Shown here: piece by piece, positions 1-5,334 of the stretch
Numbering within the stretch: position 1 is the first letter of the stretch
Layout: the number at the start of each line of letters is the position of its first letter
Assembly: GCA_020024675.1 (NCBI GenBank)
Contig: JAHHTM010000111.1
Span: 1 to 5,334, forward strand
DNA from: Muricomes sp.
Lineage (GTDB): Bacteria; Bacillota; Clostridia; Lachnospirales; Lachnospiraceae
DNA: 5,334 nt
Reading direction: 5' to 3'
Translations under genes and position numbers: made by a program
Notes under the pieces: model-generated
The model's database searches: none
The model's input: only the letters and a program-made list of their open reading frames with translations
Told to the model about the DNA's origin: nothing

Positions 1-29
1 AATTCTAACGCACACGCTTTCCATTGCAT

Positions 30-81
30 AAAAAAAGGTACGATACAATTCCGTTTTTTGGAACTGTCCCGTACCTTTTTT
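30..81 (-). terminator. Intrinsic terminator of the 329-aa gene
   Basis: A long stem pairs 37-52 with 60-75 around a 7-nt loop, and the A-run (30-36) and T-run (76-81) extend it. As minus-strand RNA the 16-bp stem has one mismatch, because two of the three plus-strand mismatches become G-U wobbles. It ends in a U run (from 36 down to 30). It starts about 32 nt after the stop codon at 114-116. Confidence 0.85.
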
Positions 82-113
82 ATTTGTTTCATACATTTAA
101 GGATGACTTCTTT

Positions 114-1103
114 TTATAATAATGCACATATTGTCTGATACAATGTATCGTCTTCTTTTCTTACATCTGCACTAAAGATTCTATAGCCTAATTGTTCACA
201 ATCTTCCTTTTTCTCAATCTTTAATATTTGTTTTGTATTTTCAATTTCTACTTTAAGAAGTGCTATCATATCTTGTACATTTCCCTCAGTCTTATCGAAG
301 ATCACGCGATAGAGTAATTCTGAAAATCCCACATAAACTTCATTCACAGTATCTGTAAAATCTGCCATGATATCCGCAGCCTGTCTTAACAATTCTATTG
401 CTTCATTGATATATTCTTCTTGCTCTTCTATTTTCACAGCATATTCGTTAAACATCAAAATACTAATCTCATCCAGTATAAGCAGTCTTAAGTATTTTGG
501 AATGCACTTCTTTGTTTCCATTACCAGTTCTTTCAATGCTTCAGAAAGTTCTACTTTAACTGCCTCTTCTGACACTCGTTCCATATTAAGCAGATAATGG
601 GTGAAATCATACATCGTCTCAATAAAATCCTGGTCTTTTTCTGCTTTCATAAAATCTACGATTTCATCTTTTTGTGTCTTATCTGCAAGAGAATAGTATA
701 ATTGCTCGCACAGATCAAGATAAAAATGACGGGAACGACATCCAATTGCCTCTCGGGTCAGATTTTCGCTTGGCAGATTTATCTTCTTTGTACTACTTAC
801 AGCCGCATCGTCTACCAGATCAATAAATCGTTTTGCAACGGATTTGTAATCTGTTTCCTTTCTTTCTTCTTTTATCTGACCTCTTTTTTTCTTCGCCTCT
901 TCAATTCTTTTCCATTTCCAGTAACGCTCCTCATGTCCTGTCCCAAGCATAAGATTATACTGATCCATTCCTCTGATGGGATAACAATAAGTTTCTAAAA
1001 GCTGATCATATATTTCATATAAACTGCCATTTTTATTGTACGAAAACTCTACATTCTTCGCATCATCTAGCAGTTCTTTTCCTAAAATTTCGAATCTGTC
1101 CAT
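114..1103 (-). CDS. Hypothetical protein, charged all-helical, 329 aa
   Basis: I do not recognise the family. The protein is intact and 329 residues long, with no signal peptide or membrane segment, so it is probably cytosolic. Residues 1-70 contain aromatic-rich sequence (QYNLMLGTGHEERYWKWKR, 48-66). A Lys/Arg/Glu-rich, probably flexible or coiled-coil stretch (63-86) follows. From about 87 on, the pattern is that of amphipathic helices, including SRHFYLDLCEQLYYSL (124-139), PKYLRLLILDEISILMF (202-218) and EEYINEAIELLRQAADIMADF (229-249), suggesting a helical-repeat (TPR-like) fold. Cysteines are scattered (40, 122, 132, 200, 302, 326) with no metal-binding spacing. The ATG at 1103 is supported by AAAAGGAG (GGAG at 1113-1116, 9 nt upstream). 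It has its own promoter and terminator, so it appears monocistronic. Codon use and AT content look like its neighbours, so there is no sign of recent transfer. A scaffold or protein-interaction role would be a guess. Confidence 0.88.
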   Translation of the reverse strand: MDRFEILGKELLDDAKNVEFSYNKNGSLYEIYDQLLETYCYPIRGMDQYNLMLGTGHEERYWKWKRIEEAKKKRGQIKEERKETDYKSVAKRFIDLVDDAAVSSTKKINLPSENLTREAIGCRSRHFYLDLCEQLYYSLADKTQKDEIVDFMKAEKDQDFIETMYDFTHYLLNMERVSEEAVKVELSEALKELVMETKKCIPKYLRLLILDEISILMFNEYAVKIEEQEEYINEAIELLRQAADIMADFTDTVNEVYVGFSELLYRVIFDKTEGNVQDMIALLKVEIENTKQILKIEKKEDCEQLGYRIFSADVRKEDDTLYQTICALL

Positions 1104-1141
1104 GTCGACTTTCTCCTTTTATACTACATTTTCCTCTCTAT

Positions 1142-1170
1142 ATAATACACTATTTTTTCTACTTTTGTAA
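1142..1170 (-). promoter_or_regulatory. Sigma-A-type promoter for the 329-aa gene
   Basis: On the minus strand a -35 TTACAA (1170-1165) and a -10 TATTAT (1147-1142) are separated by exactly 17 bp. It lies between the add terminator and the start at 1103, giving a predicted leader of about 30 nt that holds the AAAAGGAG ribosome binding site. The position just downstream of a strong terminator argues that the gene needs its own promoter. No operator-like repeat overlaps it. Confidence 0.7.
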
Positions 1171-1179
1171 CATTCTCAT

Positions 1180-1214
1180 AAAAAAACCTTGTGGCCTATA
1201 TACCACAAGGTTTT
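1180..1214 (-). terminator. Intrinsic terminator of the talC-add unit
   Basis: A perfect 12-bp inverted repeat, AAAACCTTGTGG (1183-1194) and CCACAAGGTTTT (1203-1214), encloses an 8-nt loop. Read on the minus strand the hairpin is followed by a run of seven T (1186-1180, partly within the stem). It begins about 20 nt after the add stop. On the plus strand only four T follow before a C, so it should work mainly for the minus strand. Confidence 0.88.
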
Positions 1215-1234
1215 CTATACACTTCACTTTATAT

Positions 1235-2203
1235 TCAGAAAATTTGTCTAAGTCTTTGTTTTACGCTCTCTTCTGCAAAAGAAACTTCTACGGCCTGACG
1301 CATCATTGTCATAATTTCTTCGTCAGTCACACCCCAGTTCTTCTGAACAAAGCTTATTTCTTTTCCTATATTCGTATTGCTCACCGTCCTGTTATCTGTA
1401 TTAAGTGTCACAGCCAGTCCTTTTTGTATGAATTCTCGAATTGGATATTCTTCTATTGTCTTGACTGCTTTTGTCTGAAGATTGCTGATGGGACACATCT
1501 CTATCCCAATCTTTTTATCTCTGCAAAAGCTAATGGCATCATCATGTCCTCGAAGTGCAATACCGTGTCCAATACGCTTTGCACCAAGTTCTACTGCTTT
1601 CGTAACATTCTCAACACGACCACATTCCCCACCATGGATTGTAAATGGGATTCCCATGGCATCAATATGTTGAAATAATCCAGAAAACTCTTCTACCGGA
1701 AAAGCAGCTTCATTTCCTGCAAGATCAAATGCACAAAATCCTTTGCCGTAAAATCCTTTCACTTCTTCTGCCATTCTTAAATTTTCTTCGTAGCTTAAAT
1801 GCCTCATAGTGCATGCAATCACATTATATTCTATATCGTACTCTTTTTTTCCTGCTTCAAGTCCTTCAAGCACAGCTCCCATAACTTTCTCACAATCAAG
1901 TCCCTGTCCTTTGGAAAGTGCAGGAGCAAACCTTACTTCTACATATTTTACATTTTCTTTCGAAACATTCTTTATGAAATCATAGCCCGCTCTTCTTAGT
2001 CCTTCTTCTGTTTGAAGACACTGAAGTGGAAGATCAAATTTTTTTAAATACTCTGCAAGACTTTGGCAATCATCATCTACCTGCAGTTCTTTTGTACTGA
2101 GCTGTTTTCCTAAAAGCTGTTGAATGCATTCTTTACTCAAAGACCCATCAAGATGGCAGTGCAAATCAATTTTTGGAATTTCTTTTATCGTGTTCTGATT
2201 CAT
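1235..2203 (-). CDS. add: Adenosine deaminase (metal-dependent, amidohydrolase fold)
   Basis: Hydrolyses adenosine or deoxyadenosine to inosine or deoxyinosine plus ammonia, in the cytosol, for purine salvage and nucleoside use. The 322-residue length is usual to slightly short for the family. Visible zinc-site and active-site motifs: HxH His15/His17 in KIDLHCHLDGS; His190 and catalytic Glu193 in IHGGECG (many relatives read HAGE); His213 in KRIGHG; EMCPISN (235-241); and Asp270 followed by Asn271 in LNTDNRTVSNT. The second position is Asp in the mammalian enzyme, while Asn is, to my knowledge, common in Gram-positive forms. The start at 2203 is supported by GGAG (2211-2214, inside the end of talC) 7 nt upstream. 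The gap to talC is 2 nt, which suggests translational coupling. A terminator begins about 20 nt after the stop, making this the last gene of the unit. A related deaminase such as adenine or N6-methyl-AMP deaminase is less likely but not excluded. Confidence 0.93.
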   Translation of the reverse strand: MNQNTIKEIPKIDLHCHLDGSLSKECIQQLLGKQLSTKELQVDDDCQSLAEYLKKFDLPLQCLQTEEGLRRAGYDFIKNVSKENVKYVEVRFAPALSKGQGLDCEKVMGAVLEGLEAGKKEYDIEYNVIACTMRHLSYEENLRMAEEVKGFYGKGFCAFDLAGNEAAFPVEEFSGLFQHIDAMGIPFTIHGGECGRVENVTKAVELGAKRIGHGIALRGHDDAISFCRDKKIGIEMCPISNLQTKAVKTIEEYPIREFIQKGLAVTLNTDNRTVSNTNIGKEISFVQKNWGVTDEEIMTMMRQAVEVSFAEESVKQRLRQIF

Positions 2204-2205
2204 CC

Positions 2206-2859
2206 TTACTCTCCAAATACTGCGATATAATCTTTCTTAAATTTCTCAATTCCAGCATCTGTAAGCGGGTGGTGTACCATCTGCTCAATCACTTTATATG
2301 GAACGGTAGCAATGTCTGCTCCTGCCAGTGCACAGTCTGTCACATGAATTGGATTACGTACACTTGCTGCGATAATCTGTGTCTGTATACCTGCCACATC
2401 AAACATCTCAGAAATCTCACTTACAAGATCTACCCCTCTTACAGAGATGTCATCTAATCTTCCAAGAAATGGTGATACATATGTTGCTCCAGCACGTGCT
2501 GCTAAAAGTGCCTGATTTGCTGTAAAAATAAGTGTCACATTTGTCTTGATTCCTTCAGAAGAAAGTACTTTACAGGCCTTTAATCCTTCTACTGTCATCG
2601 GAATCTTTACAACCATGTTCGGATGAATCTTTGCAATTTCACGTCCTTCTTTGATCATACCTTCTGCATCTGTAGTAGTCGCTTTTACTTCTCCACTGAT
2701 TGGACCATCTACAATAGACGCAATTTCTTTGATCACATCTTCAAATACACGACCTTCTTTTGCAATCAAAGATGGGTTCGTTGTAACACCACAAATCACG
2801 CCCATATCATTTGCTTTTCTGATATCTTCTACATTTGCTGTATCAATAAAAAATCTCAT
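2206..2859 (-). CDS. talC: Transaldolase, short TalC/MipB type
   Basis: Cytosolic pentose phosphate enzyme moving a dihydroxyacetone unit between sedoheptulose-7-phosphate and glyceraldehyde-3-phosphate. The 217 residues match the short subfamily (about 212-220). Asp6 lies in FFIDTAN, GVTTNPS is at 24-30, and the Schiff-base lysine is Lys85 in VVKIPMT. TNVTLIF (106-112), ANQALLAARAGATYVSPFLGR (114-134) and the phosphate-binding AASVR (164-168) follow. Phe131 and Glu57 are at positions where E. coli fructose-6-phosphate aldolase has Tyr and Gln, so true transaldolase activity is more likely than FSA. The start at 2859 has AGGAGG 8 nt upstream (2868-2873). The frame is open up to 3129, but that extension runs through the promoter region and into ubiB, so I reject it. 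It is followed 2 nt later by add, with which it should be co-transcribed. Confidence 0.95.
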   Translation of the reverse strand: MRFFIDTANVEDIRKANDMGVICGVTTNPSLIAKEGRVFEDVIKEIASIVDGPISGEVKATTTDAEGMIKEGREIAKIHPNMVVKIPMTVEGLKACKVLSSEGIKTNVTLIFTANQALLAARAGATYVSPFLGRLDDISVRGVDLVSEISEMFDVAGIQTQIIAASVRNPIHVTDCALAGADIATVPYKVIEQMVHHPLTDAGIEKFKKDYIAVFGE

Positions 2860-2867
2860 CTTTTTTT

Positions 2868-2873
2868 CCTCCT
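2868..2873 (-). promoter_or_regulatory. Strong ribosome binding site deciding the talC start
   Basis: AGGAGG lies 8 nt before the ATG at 2859. It shows that the 217-residue form starting MRFFIDTAN is the real product, rather than a longer reading that would begin inside ubiB. Confidence 0.9.
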
Positions 2874-2899
2874 CTAATGTTTGAAATAATTTTACTGTT

Positions 2900-2927
2900 A
2901 TTATAACTCCTGTACCATTTCTGAAAC
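2900..2927 (-). promoter_or_regulatory. Candidate promoter for talC-add
   Basis: A consensus -10 TATAAT (2905-2900) lies 40 nt upstream of the talC start. The -35 is weak: GTTTCA (2927-2922) with a 16-bp spacer matches the consensus at only three positions. The 113-nt gap after ubiB has no terminator hairpin, so talC-add could be expressed both from here and by read-through. A short TTTC-T-GAAA inverted repeat (2918-2926) overlaps the -35. Confidence 0.5.
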
Positions 2928-2950
2928 ATGACATCTGTCTTATTCTAACG

Positions 2951-2970
2951 AACTTTCCAAAACTTTCCTT
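2951..2970. repeat. Short tandem repeat after ubiB
   Basis: Two 10-bp units, AACTTTCCAA and AACTTTCCTT, lie directly side by side and share their first eight bases. They sit immediately downstream of the ubiB stop and about 45 bp upstream of the talC -10. The length is short enough for chance in AT-rich DNA; an upstream regulatory site is possible but unsupported. Confidence 0.4.
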
Positions 2971-2972
2971 TT

Positions 2973-4571
2973 TTAATGCCTCGAAAAAATATGTTTTATA
3001 AATACATAAATCACAATGGCAAATGCAAGTAAATATCCAAAAACTCCTATGGCGGGTATTCCGAATATCTTTGGTGTCATACTCGTTGTACAGATAATGC
3101 TGGAACTGATAAGAAGTGCCATGACCCATAGTCCCATGACAACATTTCTTCCAACTCTTCTCAACAACTGTTCCAGATCATCTGCTGCATGAAGTTCAAG
3201 ATTCACACTTGTCTGCCCTTTTAAATGCCCTTCTAATACATCAGCTGCGAGAGCTGGTATATCTATAGCTTTTGAAATGGAACGATAAATATGTTTTCCT
3301 CCACGTTTTAGTTCTTTTTTTAGATTAAAATTCTGAATATAACTGTCTTTTATCCGGGCAGCTGCAATTTCTACCATATTGATCTCAGGACAAATCTCTG
3401 CCAGAACCCCTTCCATATGAGTAAGTCCTCTTGCAAGCATTGTAAGACCATGCGGCATGGAAATCTTATTTTCTTTCATGACTTCCATAAGGTCTTGCAT
3501 TGTTTCAGCAATATCAATCTCTCCCATATCTCTTGTCCCATATTTGGATAAGAGTACACCAATATCTTCGTACAACCGACTTTGATCTGGTTTTCCGTTA
3601 AATTCACCCAATGCAAGAACGGCTTCCTGAATAAGCCCGATATCTTTGACCGCAACTCCACGGACAGCTTGGCCGATCAATTCTTTATCTCTGTCTGTTA
3701 ATCTTCCCATCATTCCCATATCGATCCAGACAATCTTTCCATCTTTGATCCTTACATTGCCCGGATGTGGGTCTGCATGAAAGAAGCCATCTTCTATAAC
3801 CTGTCTGATAAAATTGTCGATCAGCTTACTTCCTATTTCCTGAAGGTCATATCCATTTGCCAGAAGATTTTCTTTATCATTGATCGCATACCCATCGATA
3901 TACTCCATAACAAGAACATGTCCTGTGGTATATTCTTTGTACAATTTTGGTATTTGCACAAATACGACATCTTTGTTATTTCTCGTAAATTCCTCGATGT
4001 TTGCCGCTTCAATGAGAAAATTCATTTCTTCCTGTGTCACTCTCCAAAGCTCATCCAACACAAGATCTAAATCCACCATTCCTTTAATGGTTTCGCTTGG
4101 AAGAAGCTTTACAGCTTTGTGGAGAAGTCCGATATCACGCGCCATAACATCTGCAATCCCCTGTCTTTGCACCTTAACGACTACTTCTTCGCCTGTCTTT
4201 AAAACTGCTCTGTGAACCTGTGCGATGGAGGCTGAACCAAGAGGCTTTTTCTCTATGTGCTCGAACACTTCCTGCCATGAAAACCCATAAGACTCTTCAA
4301 TTACCTGCTCTACCTGTTCAAATTGCATCGGTGGAACTTCTGACTGTAACCGGAGTAACTCATCGCAATACCTTTTTGGTAATATATCTGAATGCAAGGA
4401 CATAATCTGTCCTAGTTTAATATATGTAGGCCCAAGGTCTTCTATGATCAAGCGTAATTTTTCCGGAGAAACTCCTCTTGTAATTTTATGCTTACGGAGC
4501 ACATCCGTAATCTCTTTCAATCGTGACTTCTGTTTTCCTTCTCCGTCTTGAGCTGTCTTCGTTTTACTCAT
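2973..4571 (-). CDS. ubiB: ABC1/UbiB (AarF/COQ8) family atypical kinase/ATPase
   Basis: A 532-residue member of the UbiB/ADCK family, atypical protein-kinase-like ATPases that support ubiquinone synthesis or lipid handling in other organisms. Visible motifs in order: KxGQ (Lys52-Gln55, in GPTYIKLGQIMSLHSD); the Ala-rich nucleotide loop GSASIAQVH (112-120); the beta-3 lysine Lys133; an ExD-like motif that reads Glu182-Met-Asn184, then EAAN (188-191); the catalytic loop HADPHPGN (265-272); and the metal-binding Asp284 in IDMGMMG. Two C-terminal hydrophobic segments (about 476-497 and 504-526) should anchor it in the membrane. The start at 4571 is preferred because GGAG (4578-4581) lies 6 nt upstream and the ATG overlaps the phasin stop by 8 nt (ATGAGTAA). 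An in-frame ATG at 4613 lies inside the upstream gene. Its substrate is unknown here; many anaerobic Clostridia lack ubiquinone, so the name ubiB denotes family only. Confidence 0.93.
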   Translation of the reverse strand: MSKTKTAQDGEGKQKSRLKEITDVLRKHKITRGVSPEKLRLIIEDLGPTYIKLGQIMSLHSDILPKRYCDELLRLQSEVPPMQFEQVEQVIEESYGFSWQEVFEHIEKKPLGSASIAQVHRAVLKTGEEVVVKVQRQGIADVMARDIGLLHKAVKLLPSETIKGMVDLDLVLDELWRVTQEEMNFLIEAANIEEFTRNNKDVVFVQIPKLYKEYTTGHVLVMEYIDGYAINDKENLLANGYDLQEIGSKLIDNFIRQVIEDGFFHADPHPGNVRIKDGKIVWIDMGMMGRLTDRDKELIGQAVRGVAVKDIGLIQEAVLALGEFNGKPDQSRLYEDIGVLLSKYGTRDMGEIDIAETMQDLMEVMKENKISMPHGLTMLARGLTHMEGVLAEICPEINMVEIAAARIKDSYIQNFNLKKELKRGGKHIYRSISKAIDIPALAADVLEGHLKGQTSVNLELHAADDLEQLLRRVGRNVVMGLWVMALLISSSIICTTSMTPKIFGIPAIGVFGYLLAFAIVIYVFIKHIFSRH

Positions 4572-4911
4572 CCACTTCTCCGTCTTCTTCCTCTGTCTTT
4601 GTCTGTTCTGCATCAGATTCTAATTTTGAGATCTGTGATTTTAGAAGTTCAATTTGCTCCGGAGTCATCTTATCCAGTAATTCGCTAAGTTCCTCTGGTG
4701 TATTTGGCTTTACGGAAACGTTCACATTTTCTTTTACAGATTTTTTGATGTTGTGTTTTAATTCTTGATTAAGAGCCTTACCCTGCTCAACTGTAAGTTC
4801 TCCTTTTTCAATCATATCTTCTAATATTTCTTTTGTCTTCTCTGCTGTAACTGCAACACCGCCAATACCTGCATATAAAAGTTTTTTTAATCCATCTAAT
4901 GGTTTATCCAT
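4564..4911 (-). CDS. Phasin-like small helical protein upstream of ubiB
   Basis: A 115-residue protein resembling the phasin-related proteins of Clostridia (COG3937 type, named after polyhydroxyalkanoate granule proteins); the true role in this group is not established. The N-terminus (about residues 1-25) has a mildly hydrophobic helix with Gly/Ala/Val (LLYAGIGGVAVTAEK). A Lys/Glu-rich helix with the phasin-like ELTVEQGKALNQELKHNIKK segment follows (about 38-57). A further amphipathic, coiled-coil-like stretch (about 70-95) precedes a very acidic tail ending GEVDE. I chose the ATG at 4911 because AAAGGAGGA sits 7 nt upstream (4918-4926). The frame is open further up to 4983, but that extension has no comparable site and crosses the likely promoter. 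Its stop overlaps the ubiB start. No PHA synthase is visible nearby, so a storage-granule role is doubtful; a lipid- or membrane-surface partner of UbiB is one possibility. Confidence 0.8.
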   Translation of the reverse strand: MDKPLDGLKKLLYAGIGGVAVTAEKTKEILEDMIEKGELTVEQGKALNQELKHNIKKSVKENVNVSVKPNTPEELSELLDKMTPEQIELLKSQISKLESDAEQTKTEEEDGEVDE

Positions 4912-4917
4912 AAAATT

Positions 4918-4926
4918 TCCTCCTTT
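4918..4926 (-). promoter_or_regulatory. Strong ribosome binding site deciding the phasin-like start
   Basis: AAAGGAGGA lies 7 nt before the ATG at 4911. It selects the 115-residue form that begins MDKPLDGLKK over an in-frame upstream ATG at 4983, which would start almost on the dgkA stop. Confidence 0.88.
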
Positions 4927-4951
4927 AGCGAAATTCAATTTTGATATCCAC

Positions 4952-4980
4952 ATTATACACCTTTTTTCAAAATATTTAAT
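4952..4980 (-). promoter_or_regulatory. Candidate promoter for phasin-like gene and ubiB
   Basis: A consensus -10 TATAAT (4957-4952) lies 40 nt upstream of the phasin-like start, in the 74-nt gap after dgkA. The -35 at a 17-bp spacer is ATTAAA (4980-4975), a poor match; a better TTGATT (4983-4978) would need a 20-bp spacer. The call rests mainly on the -10 and the position. The gap has no terminator, so dgkA transcripts may also read through. Confidence 0.45.
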
Positions 4981-4985
4981 CAATA

Positions 4986-5334
4986 TTATATAAATAATTC
5001 TAAAATTTTTGGAATAAATATAATTGCTCCGATAATTGTGGCCATAATTGCAGCGATGAGGACCGCACCCGCTGCCGTATCCTTTGCAATCTTTGCCAAT
5101 GGTTTTCTTTCTTCTGTCACAAGGTCAACTATTGCTTCTACTGATGTATTCAGAAGTTCCAATGCCATTACAAGTCCAAACAGAATCAGACAGATACACC
5201 ATTCTGTCACAGACAATCGCAGAAATGTACCAAGAAGTACAACTACGATCACTGCCAGACAATGGATCTTCATATTTCTTTCTTTTGCGATGCAGGTAAA
5301 AATTCCTTCAAAAGCATAGCCAAAGCTTTTATAG
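4986..5334 (-). CDS. dgkA: Diacylglycerol/undecaprenol kinase, 5' partial at window edge
   Basis: Integral membrane kinase that phosphorylates a lipid alcohol. In Gram-positive bacteria the preferred substrate is usually undecaprenol, which feeds the undecaprenyl-phosphate carrier for cell-wall synthesis. The frame stays open upstream of the first Met (codon 5273-5271) to the window edge and reads YKSFGYAFEGIFTCIAKERN before MKIH, which is the conserved DgkA N-terminus. The real start therefore lies outside the window, and 115 residues are visible of a family of roughly 120-140. The family signature E-L-L-N-T-S-V-E-A-I-V-D is present at visible residues 59-70. Glu59, Asn62 and Glu66 have the spacing of E. 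coli Glu69, Asn72 and Glu76. Three hydrophobic helices can be seen (about residues 24-40, 45-71 and 88-110). The stop lies 74 nt before the phasin-like gene with no hairpin between, so read-through is possible. Lipid preference (diacylglycerol versus undecaprenol) is inferred from family, not visible. Confidence 0.93.
   Translation of the reverse strand, partial: YKSFGYAFEGIFTCIAKERNMKIHCLAVIVVVLLGTFLRLSVTEWCICLILFGLVMALELLNTSVEAIVDLVTEERKPLAKIAKDTAAGAVLIAAIMATIIGAIIFIPKILELFI

Noticed and set aside
1..29. Sequence beyond the last terminator
   Set aside because: Too short to assign; it holds no start, promoter or repeat that can be supported.
1183..1214. Inverted repeat after add considered as a protein operator or small mobile repeat
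   Set aside because: The T run on the minus strand and the position just after a stop codon fit an ordinary intrinsic terminator. No second copy is present in the window.
1244..1678. Plus-strand open frame of 144 codons inside add
   Set aside because: It lies entirely antisense to a clear adenosine deaminase, encodes a Cys/Phe/Ser-rich product with no family features, and has no convincing ribosome binding site. It is a shadow of the coding strand.
2860..3129. N-terminal extension of talC giving 307 residues
   Set aside because: The extra 90 residues cross the talC promoter region and the 3' end of ubiB, have no homology, and the AGGAGG at 2868-2873 and the family length both fix the start at 2859.
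3880..4215. Plus-strand open frame of 111 codons inside ubiB
   Set aside because: It is antisense to the conserved kinase core of ubiB, with low-complexity Ser/Thr/Ile composition and no supporting signals.
4572..4613. Upstream start for ubiB
   Set aside because: It would add 14 Arg/Gln/Lys-rich residues inside the phasin-like gene. The ATG at 4571 has a well-spaced GGAG and the typical overlap with the preceding stop.
5271..5273. ATG as the start of dgkA
   Set aside because: The frame stays open upstream and encodes the conserved DgkA N-terminal segment (SFGYAFEGI and KERN), so this Met is internal and the gene is merely cut by the window edge.

Overview
The window is a stretch of AT-rich, tightly packed chromosome with every credible gene on the minus strand. 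Strong AGGAGG-type ribosome binding sites, sigma-A-like promoters, U-tract hairpin terminators and the protein relatives (Bacillus/Clostridia-type DgkA, TalC and Add, plus a phasin-like gene next to ubiB) point to a Firmicute. An anaerobic Clostridia member of the Lachnospiraceae kind is my inference; genus cannot be fixed from this sequence.

Layout, in the direction of transcription (high to low coordinates): (1) 5334-4986, a dgkA-type diacylglycerol/undecaprenol kinase cut at its 5' end by the window edge. (2) 4911-4564, a small phasin-like helical protein, and 4571-2973, an ABC1/UbiB atypical kinase whose start overlaps the phasin stop by 8 nt. (3) 2859-2206, a short-form transaldolase (TalC), and 2203-1235, an adenosine deaminase 2 nt later, closed by a strong terminator at 1180-1214. 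(4) 1103-114, an unrecognised 329-residue charged helical protein with its own promoter (-35 TTACAA, 17 bp, -10 TATTAT) and its own terminator at 30-81. No gap between genes exceeds 300 bases, and no RNA gene, mobile element, CRISPR array or attachment site was seen.

How they may work together: dgkA, the phasin-like protein and UbiB all concern membranes or lipids, and the last two are probably translationally coupled. The talC-add pair makes metabolic sense for nucleoside use: adenosine is deaminated to inosine, whose ribose can enter the pentose phosphate pathway where transaldolase acts. The 329-residue protein is a separate transcription unit with no visible link to either group.

Most of the window is ordinary core metabolism. 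The items most worth a second look are the UbiB/phasin pair in a probable quinone-poor anaerobe, an Asp-to-Asn change in the UbiB ExD motif, and the unknown 329-residue protein. I did not find a clear new defence or mobile system.
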